Positions 22,999-31,553 of a DNA stretch of 39,968 nt are shown one piece after another. The DNA is taken from the IMG/VR virus record IMGVR_UViG_3300034072_001363, positions 1 to 39,968 of that record; one strand, given 5' to 3'. The position numbers and the translations under genes were made by a program. The DNA is from a virus. Numbering within the stretch: position 1 is the stretch's first letter; each line of letters starts with the position of its first letter. Below the pieces are notes generated by a model. That model saw only the letters and a program-made list of their open reading frames with translations. It searched no databases and was not told where the DNA came from.

Positions 22999-25071
22999 CT
23001 AGTTGAGGCGATCCATCCAGCCCCGGCCGCGCCGCACCGGCACCTTGCGGCGGCGGGCAGAGGGTGGAGCTTTTGCAGTAGCGGGCAGATCGTCCGGTTT
23101 TTCTGTCTCTGCCGGGGGCGGAGGGGGCTCATCTGCTTCGGCCAGCTTGGGCCAGAGCACTGAAAACCCGCGCCACACCCAGCGCATATCCACACGGCTC
23201 TGGGCATAGCCCGGCCGCAGCAAGGCCGCCTCGCCATAGACCAGGTGATCCCAGGTCTCGTTGCGCGTGCGGCGCTTCTTCCACTTGCCATCGACCAGCT
23301 CTTCGGCCGCGATTTCCTCGACATATTCGAGGCTGAGGTCGCCCGGCAGGTGGATGTAACCCGGCCCCGGCTGTGTCCGCCGGAGACGGGCGTCGATGAT
23401 ATTCTTGATCTTGTGGACGTTCGGGATCCACAGCCGCGCAGATCGCCGCTTGGCTCCGCCCTTGATCTTCTGGTCGGCAAACTGCCCGGGCGGCATCAGC
23501 GGTGCGGTGACTTTCGAACCACCTTTCAACAGGGTTATCCGCCGCTCGTGCACACCCAGCGCCAGCGCCGCGGCGAAGAAGAACTTCGCGCCTTCGGTTG
23601 CCTGGTCACCGCTCTTGTCGCTGCCGCCGGTATCCACCGCCACGCCGAGCACCGGCGCATGGCCGATGATCCGGCCCGGATCGGTCACCTCGCCCCGGTC
23701 GACATTGACCTGCGCGCCCTCGACCAGCGGGATCTTGCGATCGAACAGCGGCAGCAACGCCTTCCAGTGTTCCTTGTGCACGAAGGGCTGCACCCCCGTG
23801 ATGCCGTCATCCAGCACCGTGATCGCGAAGCGGTCGATGAGCCATGTCTCGCGCCCGGCCGCAAAGCCGAGCAGCCCGACCTCGAAGCGATCGTGCTGGA
23901 CGTCCACCACCCACTGCAACACCTTCGGCCCGCGCGGCACCGTGCCCGTGCGCCAGCCCGGTTCGCGCCGGCGGGCAAGGTCCTTGGCCTCGATCGGACG
24001 TTCGCCCGACAGCTGCGAGCGGTAATTCTTCCCGCCCTTCACGTTCCAGAAGGTGCGCAGCAGGCTTTCGTCCTGCCGCTCTTCCCAGGCAATTTCGGCC
24101 TCGCGCTGCTCGCGCGCCAGCTTCTCCCAGCTGGTGAAGCCCATCAATCCGTCGCGCCGGAAGGTCCGGCGATATTTGCTCGCACCCCTGTTCTTCGCGA
24201 CGAAGCCCCGGTTGGGCAGGTCGGCAAGGCTGCGCAGCACGTCGAACCGGGCTTCCGGCTCGAGGATGCAGCCGTTGGCCCCGCACACCACATGCGCGCT
24301 CGCCGCCGCCTCGTCGGGGGTGCCCCGCGTGAATTTCAGGTCGTGCCGGATGTCGATTTGCCACCGCTCGCCGCAGCTCGGGCAGCGCGGATGCAGCCGC
24401 TCGTCGGTCCCGCCCTCGATGAAGGCCTCGATCCCGCCGCCCTCGATCGCCGGGCTGGAGGAGACCAGCGTGGTCTCGCGCCCTTCGAACGTGGTCTGGC
24501 GGCCGCGCAGCAGCCCCAGCAGTCCGCCTTCGCCCTCGATATCCTCGGGCATGGCGTCGAAATCGTCCGCCCAGGTATTGCAGTAGGGCCGCTGGCGCAG
24601 CTGCGATTTCACCGGCCAGGCGGCGCCGACGTAGCAACCCTTGAACAGCTTCAGGTGCATGTTGTCGGCGCTGCTGTCGGGCAGCAGCGCGTTGCGCAGC
24701 ACCGGCACGGATCGCACCAGCTCGTTGATCCGCAGCTTGACGAAGGCCTCGGCCGCCGCCTTGTCGGGCTGCACCATCAGGAACGGCACCGCCGAGCGGT
24801 CGATCGTCCAGCCCATCCAGGCCTCGCCGACCATCGACTTGCCCGCCTGCGCCGGCCCCATGTCTCCGACCTCCGGCGTCTCGGGATCCCCGAGCGCGTC
24901 CATGATCTCGGCCAAATAGGGCAGGGCGAGCGGGTCGTAGCGCGGCATGAACCGCTCGGCCCACTGGGAAACGGTAAGGCGTTCCTTGGGAATGTAGATG
25001 TAGGCGTGGCGCGCGAACAGCTGCGCGCCGGTTTCAAATGGCGGCAGCGTCTCCACCCGCCGCATCAGCAT
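22999..25071 (-). CDS. terL: Terminase large subunit, GpA family
   Basis: The 690-residue protein has the GpA layout. An ATPase domain carries the P-loop GPAQAGKS at 72-79 and acidic TWADDFDAM at 166-174. A CPSCGERW...CGANGC zinc-like cluster lies in the middle. The nuclease part begins near VVDVQHDRFEVGLLGF, and PPGQFADQKIKGG lies in the C-terminal third. It cuts concatemeric DNA and pumps it into proheads. Lambda gpA is of similar length (641). The Pro/Lys/Arg-rich C-terminal tail (about 640-690) may bind the portal or DNA. The start overlaps the small-subunit gene by 38 bp. Confidence 0.95.
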   Translation of the reverse strand: MLMRRVETLPPFETGAQLFARHAYIYIPKERLTVSQWAERFMPRYDPLALPYLAEIMDALGDPETPEVGDMGPAQAGKSMVGEAWMGWTIDRSAVPFLMVQPDKAAAEAFVKLRINELVRSVPVLRNALLPDSSADNMHLKLFKGCYVGAAWPVKSQLRQRPYCNTWADDFDAMPEDIEGEGGLLGLLRGRQTTFEGRETTLVSSSPAIEGGGIEAFIEGGTDERLHPRCPSCGERWQIDIRHDLKFTRGTPDEAAASAHVVCGANGCILEPEARFDVLRSLADLPNRGFVAKNRGASKYRRTFRRDGLMGFTSWEKLAREQREAEIAWEERQDESLLRTFWNVKGGKNYRSQLSGERPIEAKDLARRREPGWRTGTVPRGPKVLQWVVDVQHDRFEVGLLGFAAGRETWLIDRFAITVLDDGITGVQPFVHKEHWKALLPLFDRKIPLVEGAQVNVDRGEVTDPGRIIGHAPVLGVAVDTGGSDKSGDQATEGAKFFFAAALALGVHERRITLLKGGSKVTAPLMPPGQFADQKIKGGAKRRSARLWIPNVHKIKNIIDARLRRTQPGPGYIHLPGDLSLEYVEEIAAEELVDGKWKKRRTRNETWDHLVYGEAALLRPGYAQSRVDMRWVWRGFSVLWPKLAEADEPPPPPAETEKPDDLPATAKAPPSARRRKVPVRRGRGWMDRLN

Positions 25072-25624
25072 CGTCGTTCTCCGTCAGCCCTTTCAGCGCG
25101 GCCGCAAACTGGCGGCGGTCATAGTCGATCAGCTCCTCGGCCGCCGCGAGCTGCTCGCGCGTGAGGCTTACGCGCTTGGCGAGCCGGGCCATGAAACTCG
25201 CGCGGCGCTGCGCATCGGCCACCAGCACGTCTGAGATCGCGGCTTCGATCTCGACCTTGCGGATCAGCTCGCCGCGCTTTTCGGCGACCTTGATCGCGTA
25301 GAGCTCTTCCTCGAGCAGCTTGCGCCGCTCTTCCGCTGACATGCCGACCTGCGACACATCCGCTGCCGAGCCCTCGCCGAGGAGCTCGAGGCCCAGCTGC
25401 CGCACCTTCTCGGCGTGCTCGCGCTCGCCCTGGACGCGCTTGGCCTCGCGTTCCTTCAGCCAGGCGATCCCGGCGGCAACATCGATCTCGTAAGCCTGCC
25501 CGTTGGTGCCGGGGTTGGCCGGAAAGTCCGGGTTTTCCTTGATCAGCCGCCGCAGCGTCGGCTCCGACGGCACGCCGGGGATCGCCGCGAACTCGCCGAG
25601 CGAGGCGATCAGCGCCTCAGCCAT
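25034..25624 (-). CDS. Terminase small subunit (Nu1-like)
   Basis: The 196-residue product starts MAEALIASLGEFAAI. Residues about 14-35 (PSEPTLRRLIKENPDFP) fit the recognition part of a winged helix. A long charged helix follows (KEREAKRVQGEREHAEKVRQL) with a C-terminal dimerisation-like helix. It lies directly upstream of the GpA-type large subunit, as Nu1 does. It should recognise the packaging site, which is often in or just upstream of this gene; the 198-bp gap at 25625-25822 has no clear gene and is a candidate cos/pac region. No strong ribosome site is visible. Confidence 0.75.
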   Translation of the reverse strand: MAEALIASLGEFAAIPGVPSEPTLRRLIKENPDFPANPGTNGQAYEIDVAAGIAWLKEREAKRVQGEREHAEKVRQLGLELLGEGSAADVSQVGMSAEERRKLLEEELYAIKVAEKRGELIRKVEIEAAISDVLVADAQRRASFMARLAKRVSLTREQLAAAEELIDYDRRQFAAALKGLTENDDADAAGGDAAAI

Positions 25625-25822
25625 GACCGAAACCGTAAGAAAAAGCAGAGCCCCCGAAAAAATCCGAAACTCTCACACAAGCCGCGCCTTCGGCCCCCGT
25701 ACAGGGAACATTGCCAGGAAGGACCCAAACCCCCTGCGCCCAAACGCCAGCGCCGAGCATGGCCTCAGGCATAGCCTTTTCCGGCCCAACCAGCGACTGG
25801 GGAATTTGCCGCGCGCTCACAT

Positions 25823-26308
25823 TCAACCCCTTGACACGTTCGACGCGCAGAAATCCGCGCTGTTGAGGCCCTCGGCGATTGCACGCAATGCCGAGCGATA
25901 GCGCTTCTGCAGGCCTGCCTTGCCTCGCTTGACCCCCAGCGCGGGCATGATCTTCTCGGACCAGGGCAGCTGCTTCCACCCTCGCGCATGGTGATCAAGG
26001 CAGATGCCGAGCAACCGGCGATCAGCCTCGCCCGGCACCAGCATCAGCCATGCCGTCACCTGGTCGCGCCAGTCGACCTCGGCCCGCGACAGCGGCAGCG
26101 GGCGCAACTTAACCTCGGTCAGATCGCCACCGCGCGCGTCATAGTCCGACTGCGCATCTCGGCTCATCAGGTGCCACGGCCCATCCGAGGCAAACGGCCA
26201 GCGCCCCTCGCCGGGCGACCTGCGCCACAACACCGCCGCTTCGACCAGCGCCTCGCGCACCAGCTCGAACGTCCACCACTCCACCGCCTCGATATCCATA
26301 AGTCCCAT
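25823..26308 (-). CDS. DUF6362-like putative late regulator
   Basis: ATG at 26308 follows a GAGG site by six bases and yields 161 residues beginning MGLMDIEAVEWWTFELV. The WTFELVREALVEAAVLWRRSP start resembles DUF6362 phage proteins as I remember them. The C-terminus, ALGVKRGKAGLQKRYRSALRAIA, looks like a sigma-type helix-turn-helix. Located at the border between early and packaging genes, it could switch on late transcription. Inference from position and helix pattern only. Confidence 0.6.
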   Translation of the reverse strand: MGLMDIEAVEWWTFELVREALVEAAVLWRRSPGEGRWPFASDGPWHLMSRDAQSDYDARGGDLTEVKLRPLPLSRAEVDWRDQVTAWLMLVPGEADRRLLGICLDHHARGWKQLPWSEKIMPALGVKRGKAGLQKRYRSALRAIAEGLNSADFCASNVSRG

Positions 26309-26312
26309 TGCC

Positions 26313-26408
26313 TCAGCCCTCCATCTCAGTGGCAGTCGGAACTCTTGACAACTGCGACACGGAAGCCCCACGGAAGGCATCAGGTTTCGCAAATTCCTCA
26401 ATTCCCAT
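26313..26408 (-). CDS. 31-residue leader-like peptide
   Basis: ATG at 26408 with AGAGGTAA eight bases upstream; the TGA lies inside the ribosome site of the next gene (GGAGGGCTGAGGCAATG). The peptide begins MGIEEFAKPDAFRGASVSQ. The good start signal and stop-start geometry suggest it is translated and couples to the 25823-26308 gene. No motif recognised. Confidence 0.5.
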   Translation of the reverse strand: MGIEEFAKPDAFRGASVSQLSRVPTATEMEG

Positions 26409-26428
26409 AACAACTTACCTCTCTATTT

Positions 26429-26628
26429 CTTCCCTCTGATTGGAAGAATGGAAGGGATGGAAGACAAAACAGGGGTCAGGGCGCTGCAAATCCCGTTGCG
26501 TTTCTCATGTGGAGCACCCCGCAAAATCCTTCCGAGCCTTCCAAACGCCAGCAACCCCACGAAATCGTGAGAGAAATTCCCTTCCGGCAAGCCTGATTTG
26601 CCCCTTCCGTCGCCGTTCCGCTTGGAAG
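26429..26628. repeat. Cluster of GGAAG/CTTCC sites (iteron-like)
   Basis: Within 200 bp, GGAAG occurs nine times on one strand or the other: 26429, 26442, 26450, 26459, 26529, 26538, 26581, 26604 and 26624. Three direct copies at 8-9 bp spacing lie at 26442-26463. Chance alone would give about 0.4 copies. The stretch is the only sizeable gap in the leftward transcript and lies just after the replicative helicase gene. It could be a replication origin or a regulator-binding region. Confidence 0.5.
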
Positions 26629-26679
26629 GCCCGTCGCCGCCTTTTCCAGCGGCAACGCCTTGTTATGGCTGCGAAACAG

Positions 26680-28554
26680 CTAGTCACCCGGCACCCAATC
26701 AGGACTGTCGCCAGTGGGCCATTCGTAGCCGTTTTCGGGCTCTTCTGCGCCGCCCGCTTCTGCAGGGCCATCCGGCCCGCTCCACCTTCCTTCACGGATA
26801 GTCTCGGGGTCGATGCCGTCGCGCAACCGCACGCCCAGCCACTTCATGCCGTCACTGGCTTTCGAGACGAAGCCCTTGTCCAGCATCGCTTTCTTGAAGC
26901 CGCCGATCTTCCAGTGCGCGCCGCCCGCCTGCTCGCACCAGGCGAGATAGGTGTCGTGCAGCAGCTTGGCCGCCACGCGGATCGGGCGCTGGGGCGTATC
27001 CTCGCCCACCTCGCAACAATCGTGCAGGAACCGGCCCAGCTCGTCGCTCTGGTCGCGATAGGCCTCGGTCGCCATGCGCACCTGGTCGGGCTCGATCAGG
27101 CCATGCTCGCGCCAGTCGCACAGGCCCTCGAGCAGCCGGTTCAGGATCCCGCTCGCCTCAGCCTTGAGCTTGGCGGGCAGATCGCGATCGACATCAGCGC
27201 GGTCGACCGTCACTGACCACGGCACCAGCTGCATCCGTCGCCAGATGCCGTCGCTGGTGTCCTTGATCTCGGGCTTGTGATTGCCGCTGATCGTCATCTT
27301 GAAGTCGGGCAGGAAGGTGAAGAAGCCCTTGTTCAGGTGCCGCGCATCCACCGGATCGCCGCCGGTCACCATCTTGACGAGGCCTTCGTTCAGCTTCGCC
27401 CCCCGCTCCGGCTCGGAAACGCGAAGGAAGCGCACGCCCGGTAGGCGCGCGAGGTCGGGCGTGGCCTGATCGCCGCGGCGCTTGATGCCATTGTCGAGGA
27501 AGCTCTCGATCGGGATCGATCCGGCATAATCGCCTGCGATGTGGGCAATCGCCTCCACCGCCGTGCCCTTGCCGTTGCGCCCGCTGCCATAGAAGAACGC
27601 CAGCTTCTGCTCGCCGATGTCGCCCGTCAGGCTCAGGCCGAACCACTGGTGGATGAAGCGCCGCATGATCGGATCGGGCTGCACCTTGGCGATGAAGGCA
27701 TCCCAGACGGGGGCCTCTGCGCCCGGCGCGTACTTCACCGGCGCCAGCTTGGTGATCAGATCCTCGCGCCGATGCGGTTCCTTGACAATCTTCCAGCCAT
27801 CGACCTTCCAGTCGGATTTGCCCGCCGCGATTTCCTCGGGGGACCGCTTCACGCTGCGCCGTTTCAGCCGCAGCGTGCCGTTCAGTACGTTGATCGCCAT
27901 GCGGTCGGCGTCGAGCTTGTCGGGCTCGATCGCGATGCCGGGGAAGGCCCGTGCGATCTTGGCAATCGAACCCAGCTTGCCGCTGGCCTCGCTGGCCTTG
28001 GCATGCGCCGCGATCGCGCCAGACCACAGCTGGCGGCTGCTGGGCGCGGTCGAGAACGCCTTGTCGCGCACCTTGCAGTTGGCGATGAAATCTGCCGCGT
28101 CCTCGACCGCCTTGTCGCTTTCAGGCGTCGGGATGCCATCCGGTCCGGAGGGAAAGGTCGAGCGGATCGACCGCTCCAGTTCGCCCCAGCCTTCGGACGT
28201 GCGGGCCATGGCCCAGATCTGGAAGTTCTGCAGCTTGACGCCGTCGAGCTCGTCGGGATCCTCGCAGCCCAGCGCCGCGATCAGGGCTGCCTCGTTGCGG
28301 ATCGCGCGGATCGTCAGGAAGACGGACTGCATCACCTCTGCGGGCAGCGCGTCCTTTTCCTCGGAAAGCAGCCGCCAGCGCCGCCCGTCCCACATGAACC
28401 ACCCGATCTTGTCGCAAAACCGGAAATCGTCGCCAAACCGCAGCCGCCAGCGCTCGGCATTGCCGAGATCGGTCAGCGGCAGACGCGCAGCCGCAAGATC
28501 GCGCGGCAGATCGGGCGCGGCGGTGATCCGCCGGGTGAACTGTGCTTCTGACAT
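26680..28554 (-). CDS. Phage/plasmid primase-helicase (SF3, D5/P4 family)
   Basis: The 624-residue protein has a D5-type N-terminal region (FRFCDKIGWFMWDGRRW at about 45-60) and an SF3 helicase core: Walker A GSGRNGKGT at 323-331, FLRVSEPERGAKLNEGL for the Walker B region, and the sensor-like MTISGNHKPEI. The C-terminal part, with YLAWCEQAG and KKAMLDKGF, matches the winged helix that follows in P4-type proteins. No clear primase active site is visible in the N-terminus. It probably unwinds the phage origin. It ends the leftward early operon. Confidence 0.9.
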   Translation of the reverse strand: MSEAQFTRRITAAPDLPRDLAAARLPLTDLGNAERWRLRFGDDFRFCDKIGWFMWDGRRWRLLSEEKDALPAEVMQSVFLTIRAIRNEAALIAALGCEDPDELDGVKLQNFQIWAMARTSEGWGELERSIRSTFPSGPDGIPTPESDKAVEDAADFIANCKVRDKAFSTAPSSRQLWSGAIAAHAKASEASGKLGSIAKIARAFPGIAIEPDKLDADRMAINVLNGTLRLKRRSVKRSPEEIAAGKSDWKVDGWKIVKEPHRREDLITKLAPVKYAPGAEAPVWDAFIAKVQPDPIMRRFIHQWFGLSLTGDIGEQKLAFFYGSGRNGKGTAVEAIAHIAGDYAGSIPIESFLDNGIKRRGDQATPDLARLPGVRFLRVSEPERGAKLNEGLVKMVTGGDPVDARHLNKGFFTFLPDFKMTISGNHKPEIKDTSDGIWRRMQLVPWSVTVDRADVDRDLPAKLKAEASGILNRLLEGLCDWREHGLIEPDQVRMATEAYRDQSDELGRFLHDCCEVGEDTPQRPIRVAAKLLHDTYLAWCEQAGGAHWKIGGFKKAMLDKGFVSKASDGMKWLGVRLRDGIDPETIREGRWSGPDGPAEAGGAEEPENGYEWPTGDSPDWVPGD

Positions 28555-28557
28555 GAC

Positions 28558-29211
28558 TCAGGCGGCCTCATAATCCGAGGCACGCTCCAGGCGCTTGCGG
28601 CACGGCGAAATCCACGCGAACCGCGCCGAGGGCCGCGCCATCCGGCCGACCTCGCGGCGGGCATCCCAGACGATCCAGCAGTAGGCAGTCGCAGTCGAAC
28701 CCTCGGGCGCGAGACGACCCTTGTGCATCACCACCCGCTCGGTGAACTGAAGAATGTGCGCGGGCGGATGCTCGGAAAACAGCCGATCGAACCGGCCAAC
28801 ACCCTCGAGGAAAGCCGATCGAACGATCATCGCCACACCAACCCGCGACAGTGACAGCGCCCGCTTGATGAACGGCTCAGCCAGTCGGAACGGCGGGTTT
28901 GTGATGGTCCAATCAGTTCGCGAAAGGTGGTCGACCGGCCCGAACAGGTAATCGCGCTGGGTAATACCGACGCCGTAATCGTGAACATCACTGGCAATTA
29001 CGTGGCCAAAGTACTCACGCAGCGGCGCGACCATATGACCGCGATTCGCAGCAGGCTCGCGGCAGTCCATCATCCCCAGCTTATGATCTTCCTCGATCAG
29101 CCATTCGCAAAGCGCCCGGGTCGCCCAAGGCGGCGTCGGAAAATCATCGAGGCTCGAATGCGGCTCCGACCGCTGCTGCATCACCGCTGACGACCGATTC
29201 TGTCCGCTCAC
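28558..29211 (-). CDS. Putative DNA adenine-N6 methyltransferase
   Basis: GTG at 29211 overlaps the previous stop (GTGA) with GGGGAAG upstream and gives 217 residues; ATG at 29181 is an alternative start. Visible motifs are DFPTPPWATRAL near 23-34, EPAANRG at 52-58 (motif I-like) and TNPPF at 104-108 (motif IV, N/D-P-P-Y/F), typical of N6-adenine enzymes. I see no restriction partner, so it is an orphan phage methylase, probably for self-protection or regulation. It sits between replication genes. Confidence 0.8.
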   Translation of the reverse strand: MSGQNRSSAVMQQRSEPHSSLDDFPTPPWATRALCEWLIEEDHKLGMMDCREPAANRGHMVAPLREYFGHVIASDVHDYGVGITQRDYLFGPVDHLSRTDWTITNPPFRLAEPFIKRALSLSRVGVAMIVRSAFLEGVGRFDRLFSEHPPAHILQFTERVVMHKGRLAPEGSTATAYCWIVWDARREVGRMARPSARFAWISPCRKRLERASDYEAA

Positions 29212-29870
29212 GCCGCTTCCCCCATCGCGATCCGCGCGACCGGCGCGCGTTCCTTCACCTTCGGCAACCCGCCAACCTCGAGCAGCGCCTTGATCCGCGC
29301 ACCCGCACCGGCATCGCATTCCAGCGTCACACGCTCGCCGAGACCGCGCAGGTGGGTCAGGGCTAGGCCCCAATCGATCACACAGATCCCGCGACCACGC
29401 CCGCGCATCCATTCCAGCGGATCGGCAAACACCCGCACCGTCACCCGCCGCTCGGCCAGCACTGCGGCCGCCACCGCTTCCTCGTAACGATCGAACCCGA
29501 GGCACCAGCCAAAGCCGGTGCGCCGCGCCACTTCATCAGGATGCGAGGTCGAAACCGCGATGATGTCGGCCAGCTGCCCGCACTCTGTCACCGCCAACAA
29601 TAGCCGACCATCAGGCCCGCCCGGCTCCCAGCGCGTCCCGTCAGACGAAAGATGGACTCGCGCCGCGGCGATCGCGCACATAGCGCCCAGCTCGGCGACA
29701 AACTTGCCTTCGACGCCCAGCGCCTCGAGCCGCTGGCAGGCGCGATAATCGATCCCGCGCTCCACCAACTCGCGCGCCAGATCGGACGCAGTGTCGAACA
29801 GCGGACCGGGCAAGCGCTCTACAGGTGCGCCAAACACCGCCGCATAAAGATCGGAAACACGGCCCTTCAC
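29208..29870 (-). CDS. Unidentified early protein
   Basis: GTG at 29870 overlaps the upstream stop (GTGA), giving 220 residues starting VKGRVSDLYAAVFGAPVERL. Residues about 90-160 alternate strands (GRLLLAVTECGQLADIIAVST, RTGFGWCLGF) and the C-terminus includes ICVIDWGLALTHLRGLG. It is cotranscribed with the methyltransferase and DnaA-like genes. I recall similar proteins beside phage methyltransferases but cannot name a family. A role in DNA metabolism is only suggested by context. Confidence 0.6.
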   Translation of the reverse strand: MKGRVSDLYAAVFGAPVERLPGPLFDTASDLARELVERGIDYRACQRLEALGVEGKFVAELGAMCAIAAARVHLSSDGTRWEPGGPDGRLLLAVTECGQLADIIAVSTSHPDEVARRTGFGWCLGFDRYEEAVAAAVLAERRVTVRVFADPLEWMRGRGRGICVIDWGLALTHLRGLGERVTLECDAGAGARIKALLEVGGLPKVKERAPVARIAMGEAA

Positions 29871-30406
29871 GCCGCAATGCTTTCTGCCGCGCGCAGGCTG
29901 CAAAGGCGCGCACCACACCGTCGAGCCTGTTGGGGGTGCACCGAACGGTCGCACTGGTCGCACCAGATCTTTTCAGCCTGGACGAACTCGGCCAGTTCAC
30001 CCTCCTCATCGATCATCGCAGTGAACACCGATGCCGATTTCGGTTTCTTGGCCTTGTGCGAAACCCAGTCCAGCACGTGCGCGTCATGCGCCTTGCGATC
30101 GATGGGCCCAGCGATCAGCGCATTAATCTTCCGCGCCAAGGCAGCGTCGCGCTCCATTCGCGCCTCGGTCTGCCGCACCGCGTGAATGATGGTCGAATGA
30201 TCGCGCCCGCCGATCAGCTTCGCGATCGAGGGGTACGACAAATGCGGGAAGCGCTGCCGCAGGACATAGCAGGTTGCCTGTCGCGGGATCGAAATCCACC
30301 GCGCACGCCCGCGACCGAGCAGCTTCGTCTCCGGCACGTCGAACGCGACCGCGCAGTTCCGACGCACTGCCTGAGCCGGTGAAAGAGGCGCAAGCGGCTC
30401 CATCAC
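29867..30406 (-). CDS. DnaA-domain-IV-like protein with Cys cluster
   Basis: This 179-residue protein carries WISIPRQATCYVLRQRF, then YPSIAKLIGGRDHSTIIHA (about 58-76). That is the DNA-binding signature of DnaA domain IV, which reads DnaA boxes. The AAA+ domain of DnaA is absent. The C-terminus has a C-x2-C...C-x4-C cluster (C149, C152, C164, C169) that could bind zinc. It is coupled on both sides by 4-bp overlaps. It may guide the phage helicase to the origin or compete with host DnaA at its boxes. Confidence 0.8.
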   Translation of the reverse strand: MMEPLAPLSPAQAVRRNCAVAFDVPETKLLGRGRARWISIPRQATCYVLRQRFPHLSYPSIAKLIGGRDHSTIIHAVRQTEARMERDAALARKINALIAGPIDRKAHDAHVLDWVSHKAKKPKSASVFTAMIDEEGELAEFVQAEKIWCDQCDRSVHPQQARRCGARLCSLRAAESIAA

Positions 30407-31230
30407 GCAGCCAGCTCCTGCGCCTGCTCACGCGCCTCGGCGAGAATGACCTCGATCATGGCATCGATCCACGACATCGACGGGTTCGCGCGACTTATGT
30501 CGTGCGCCTCCATCGCGATATCGTCGGGGCATTCATAGGCTGCCAGCGCGGCGACCAGACAGTCTGGATCGACGCCGGCGAGCAGATCGCGCGCGTAAAT
30601 CCGCACGAGTGCCTCGATGGTTCGGGCACAATTTCGCACCGCGGTTTCGGGATAGGCCTCGCGCAGCGCTGCAAGCGCATTGCGGACAGCCGCTTCACCG
30701 CTCGACTTCACGAGGCGGGCCAACCGCGGGGCGCATTGCAGATCGCCGGGCTTCCAGACCGCCGCATTATTGCTCCGCACCATCCGCCAACCTGTCTCGC
30801 GCATGATCGTGTCGACCAGCACGGCCTCGGGCTCGCCAGCGGCGAGCATCCCGGCGAAGATGTCGGCTTGGCTTAGCTTTTGCCGCGCGGTGTTGAGCTT
30901 GACGAATGCCGCCGCCTCTTCACCTGGTGCGATGGCGGGGATCACAACGCATGGCAAATGCGGAATGTCACCGCGTTCCCGAGCGCCGGCAAGGCGGTGC
31001 TGGCCGTCGAGCACGAACAGAGAATTGTCTGCCCTGCGGGTCACCACCAGCGGTTGGCACAGCTTCCAGTCCCAGCACTTGACCATGCCGACAATGATCC
31101 GGCGCGAATGATGCCCATCGGTCGCACGCTGATAGGCGTCGTCAACCTGCAGCTGAGACACAGCAAGCCATTCGAGGCTCGGCGGATTGCCCACCATCGG
31201 GCCAGTCTTGACCTTCTCGAAAGCCATCAC
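30403..31230 (-). CDS. ParB/sulfiredoxin-fold-like protein
   Basis: The 275-residue protein has an N-terminal ParB-like nuclease fold pattern: WLAVSQLQVDDAYQR near 21-35, QPLVVTRRADNSLFVLDGQHRLAGARERG at about 59-87 with the DGQHR signature (75-79), and AAFVKLNTARQKLSQAD. No adjacent ParA is present, so this is not a partition pair. Family members with DGQHR loops bind or cleave nucleic acids or use CTP/ATP. An early DNA-processing role is likely. Both ends overlap neighbours by 4 bp. Confidence 0.75.
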   Translation of the reverse strand: MMAFEKVKTGPMVGNPPSLEWLAVSQLQVDDAYQRATDGHHSRRIIVGMVKCWDWKLCQPLVVTRRADNSLFVLDGQHRLAGARERGDIPHLPCVVIPAIAPGEEAAAFVKLNTARQKLSQADIFAGMLAAGEPEAVLVDTIMRETGWRMVRSNNAAVWKPGDLQCAPRLARLVKSSGEAAVRNALAALREAYPETAVRNCARTIEALVRIYARDLLAGVDPDCLVAALAAYECPDDIAMEAHDISRANPSMSWIDAMIEVILAEAREQAQELAA

Positions 31231-31553
31231 CCGGCCTCCACTTCAGCCAGCGTGCGGTGATCGCGGAACGGGAAGGGCGCAGTGGCGGCTCGCGCGCCGA
31301 CGTCGGCGACGACGCCCCGGGCAAAGTCCTTCGCCAGATCAAACGCCGCCAGCGCCGCGTTCAGCTCGTCGCGCAGCTGCTCGGCCTCGGCGCGCGAAAG
31401 GATGCGCGGCCTATCCTGACACTTCCCGCGCTGCTCGCACAGCATCACCAATTGGCCTGTGACGCCGAAGCGCGCATCGCCATTAGGCATCGCTACGGCC
31501 CGAAACACTCGCGGATGGCCCGCCCAGGGATAAAAGATCGGTCGATCGTTCAA
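31227..31553 (-). CDS. Small early protein, TTG start
   Basis: TTG at 31553 overlaps the previous stop (TTGA) and has GGGAG seven bases upstream. The 108-residue product begins (M)NDRPIFYPWAGHPRVFRAVAM and has a helical LSRAEAEQLRDELNAALAAFDLA segment at about 52-74. No family recognised. Stop-start overlaps on both sides support its reality. Confidence 0.55.
   Translation of the reverse strand: MNDRPIFYPWAGHPRVFRAVAMPNGDARFGVTGQLVMLCEQRGKCQDRPRILSRAEAEQLRDELNAALAAFDLAKDFARGVVADVGARAATAPFPFRDHRTLAEVEAG

Noticed and set aside
23245-25164. Plus-strand open frame of 639 codons
   Set aside because: Antisense to the terminase large subunit, which has clear motifs on the other strand.
25617-25775. 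Minus-strand 52-codon frame overlapping the small terminase start
   Set aside because: It has weak coding character and no good start; the stretch is more likely untranslated, possibly part of the packaging site.
30403-31230. Plasmid-type partition (ParAB) for a phage-plasmid lifestyle
   Set aside because: Only a DGQHR ParB-like fold is present, with no ParA ATPase or centromere repeats, and the att sites and integrase show chromosomal integration.
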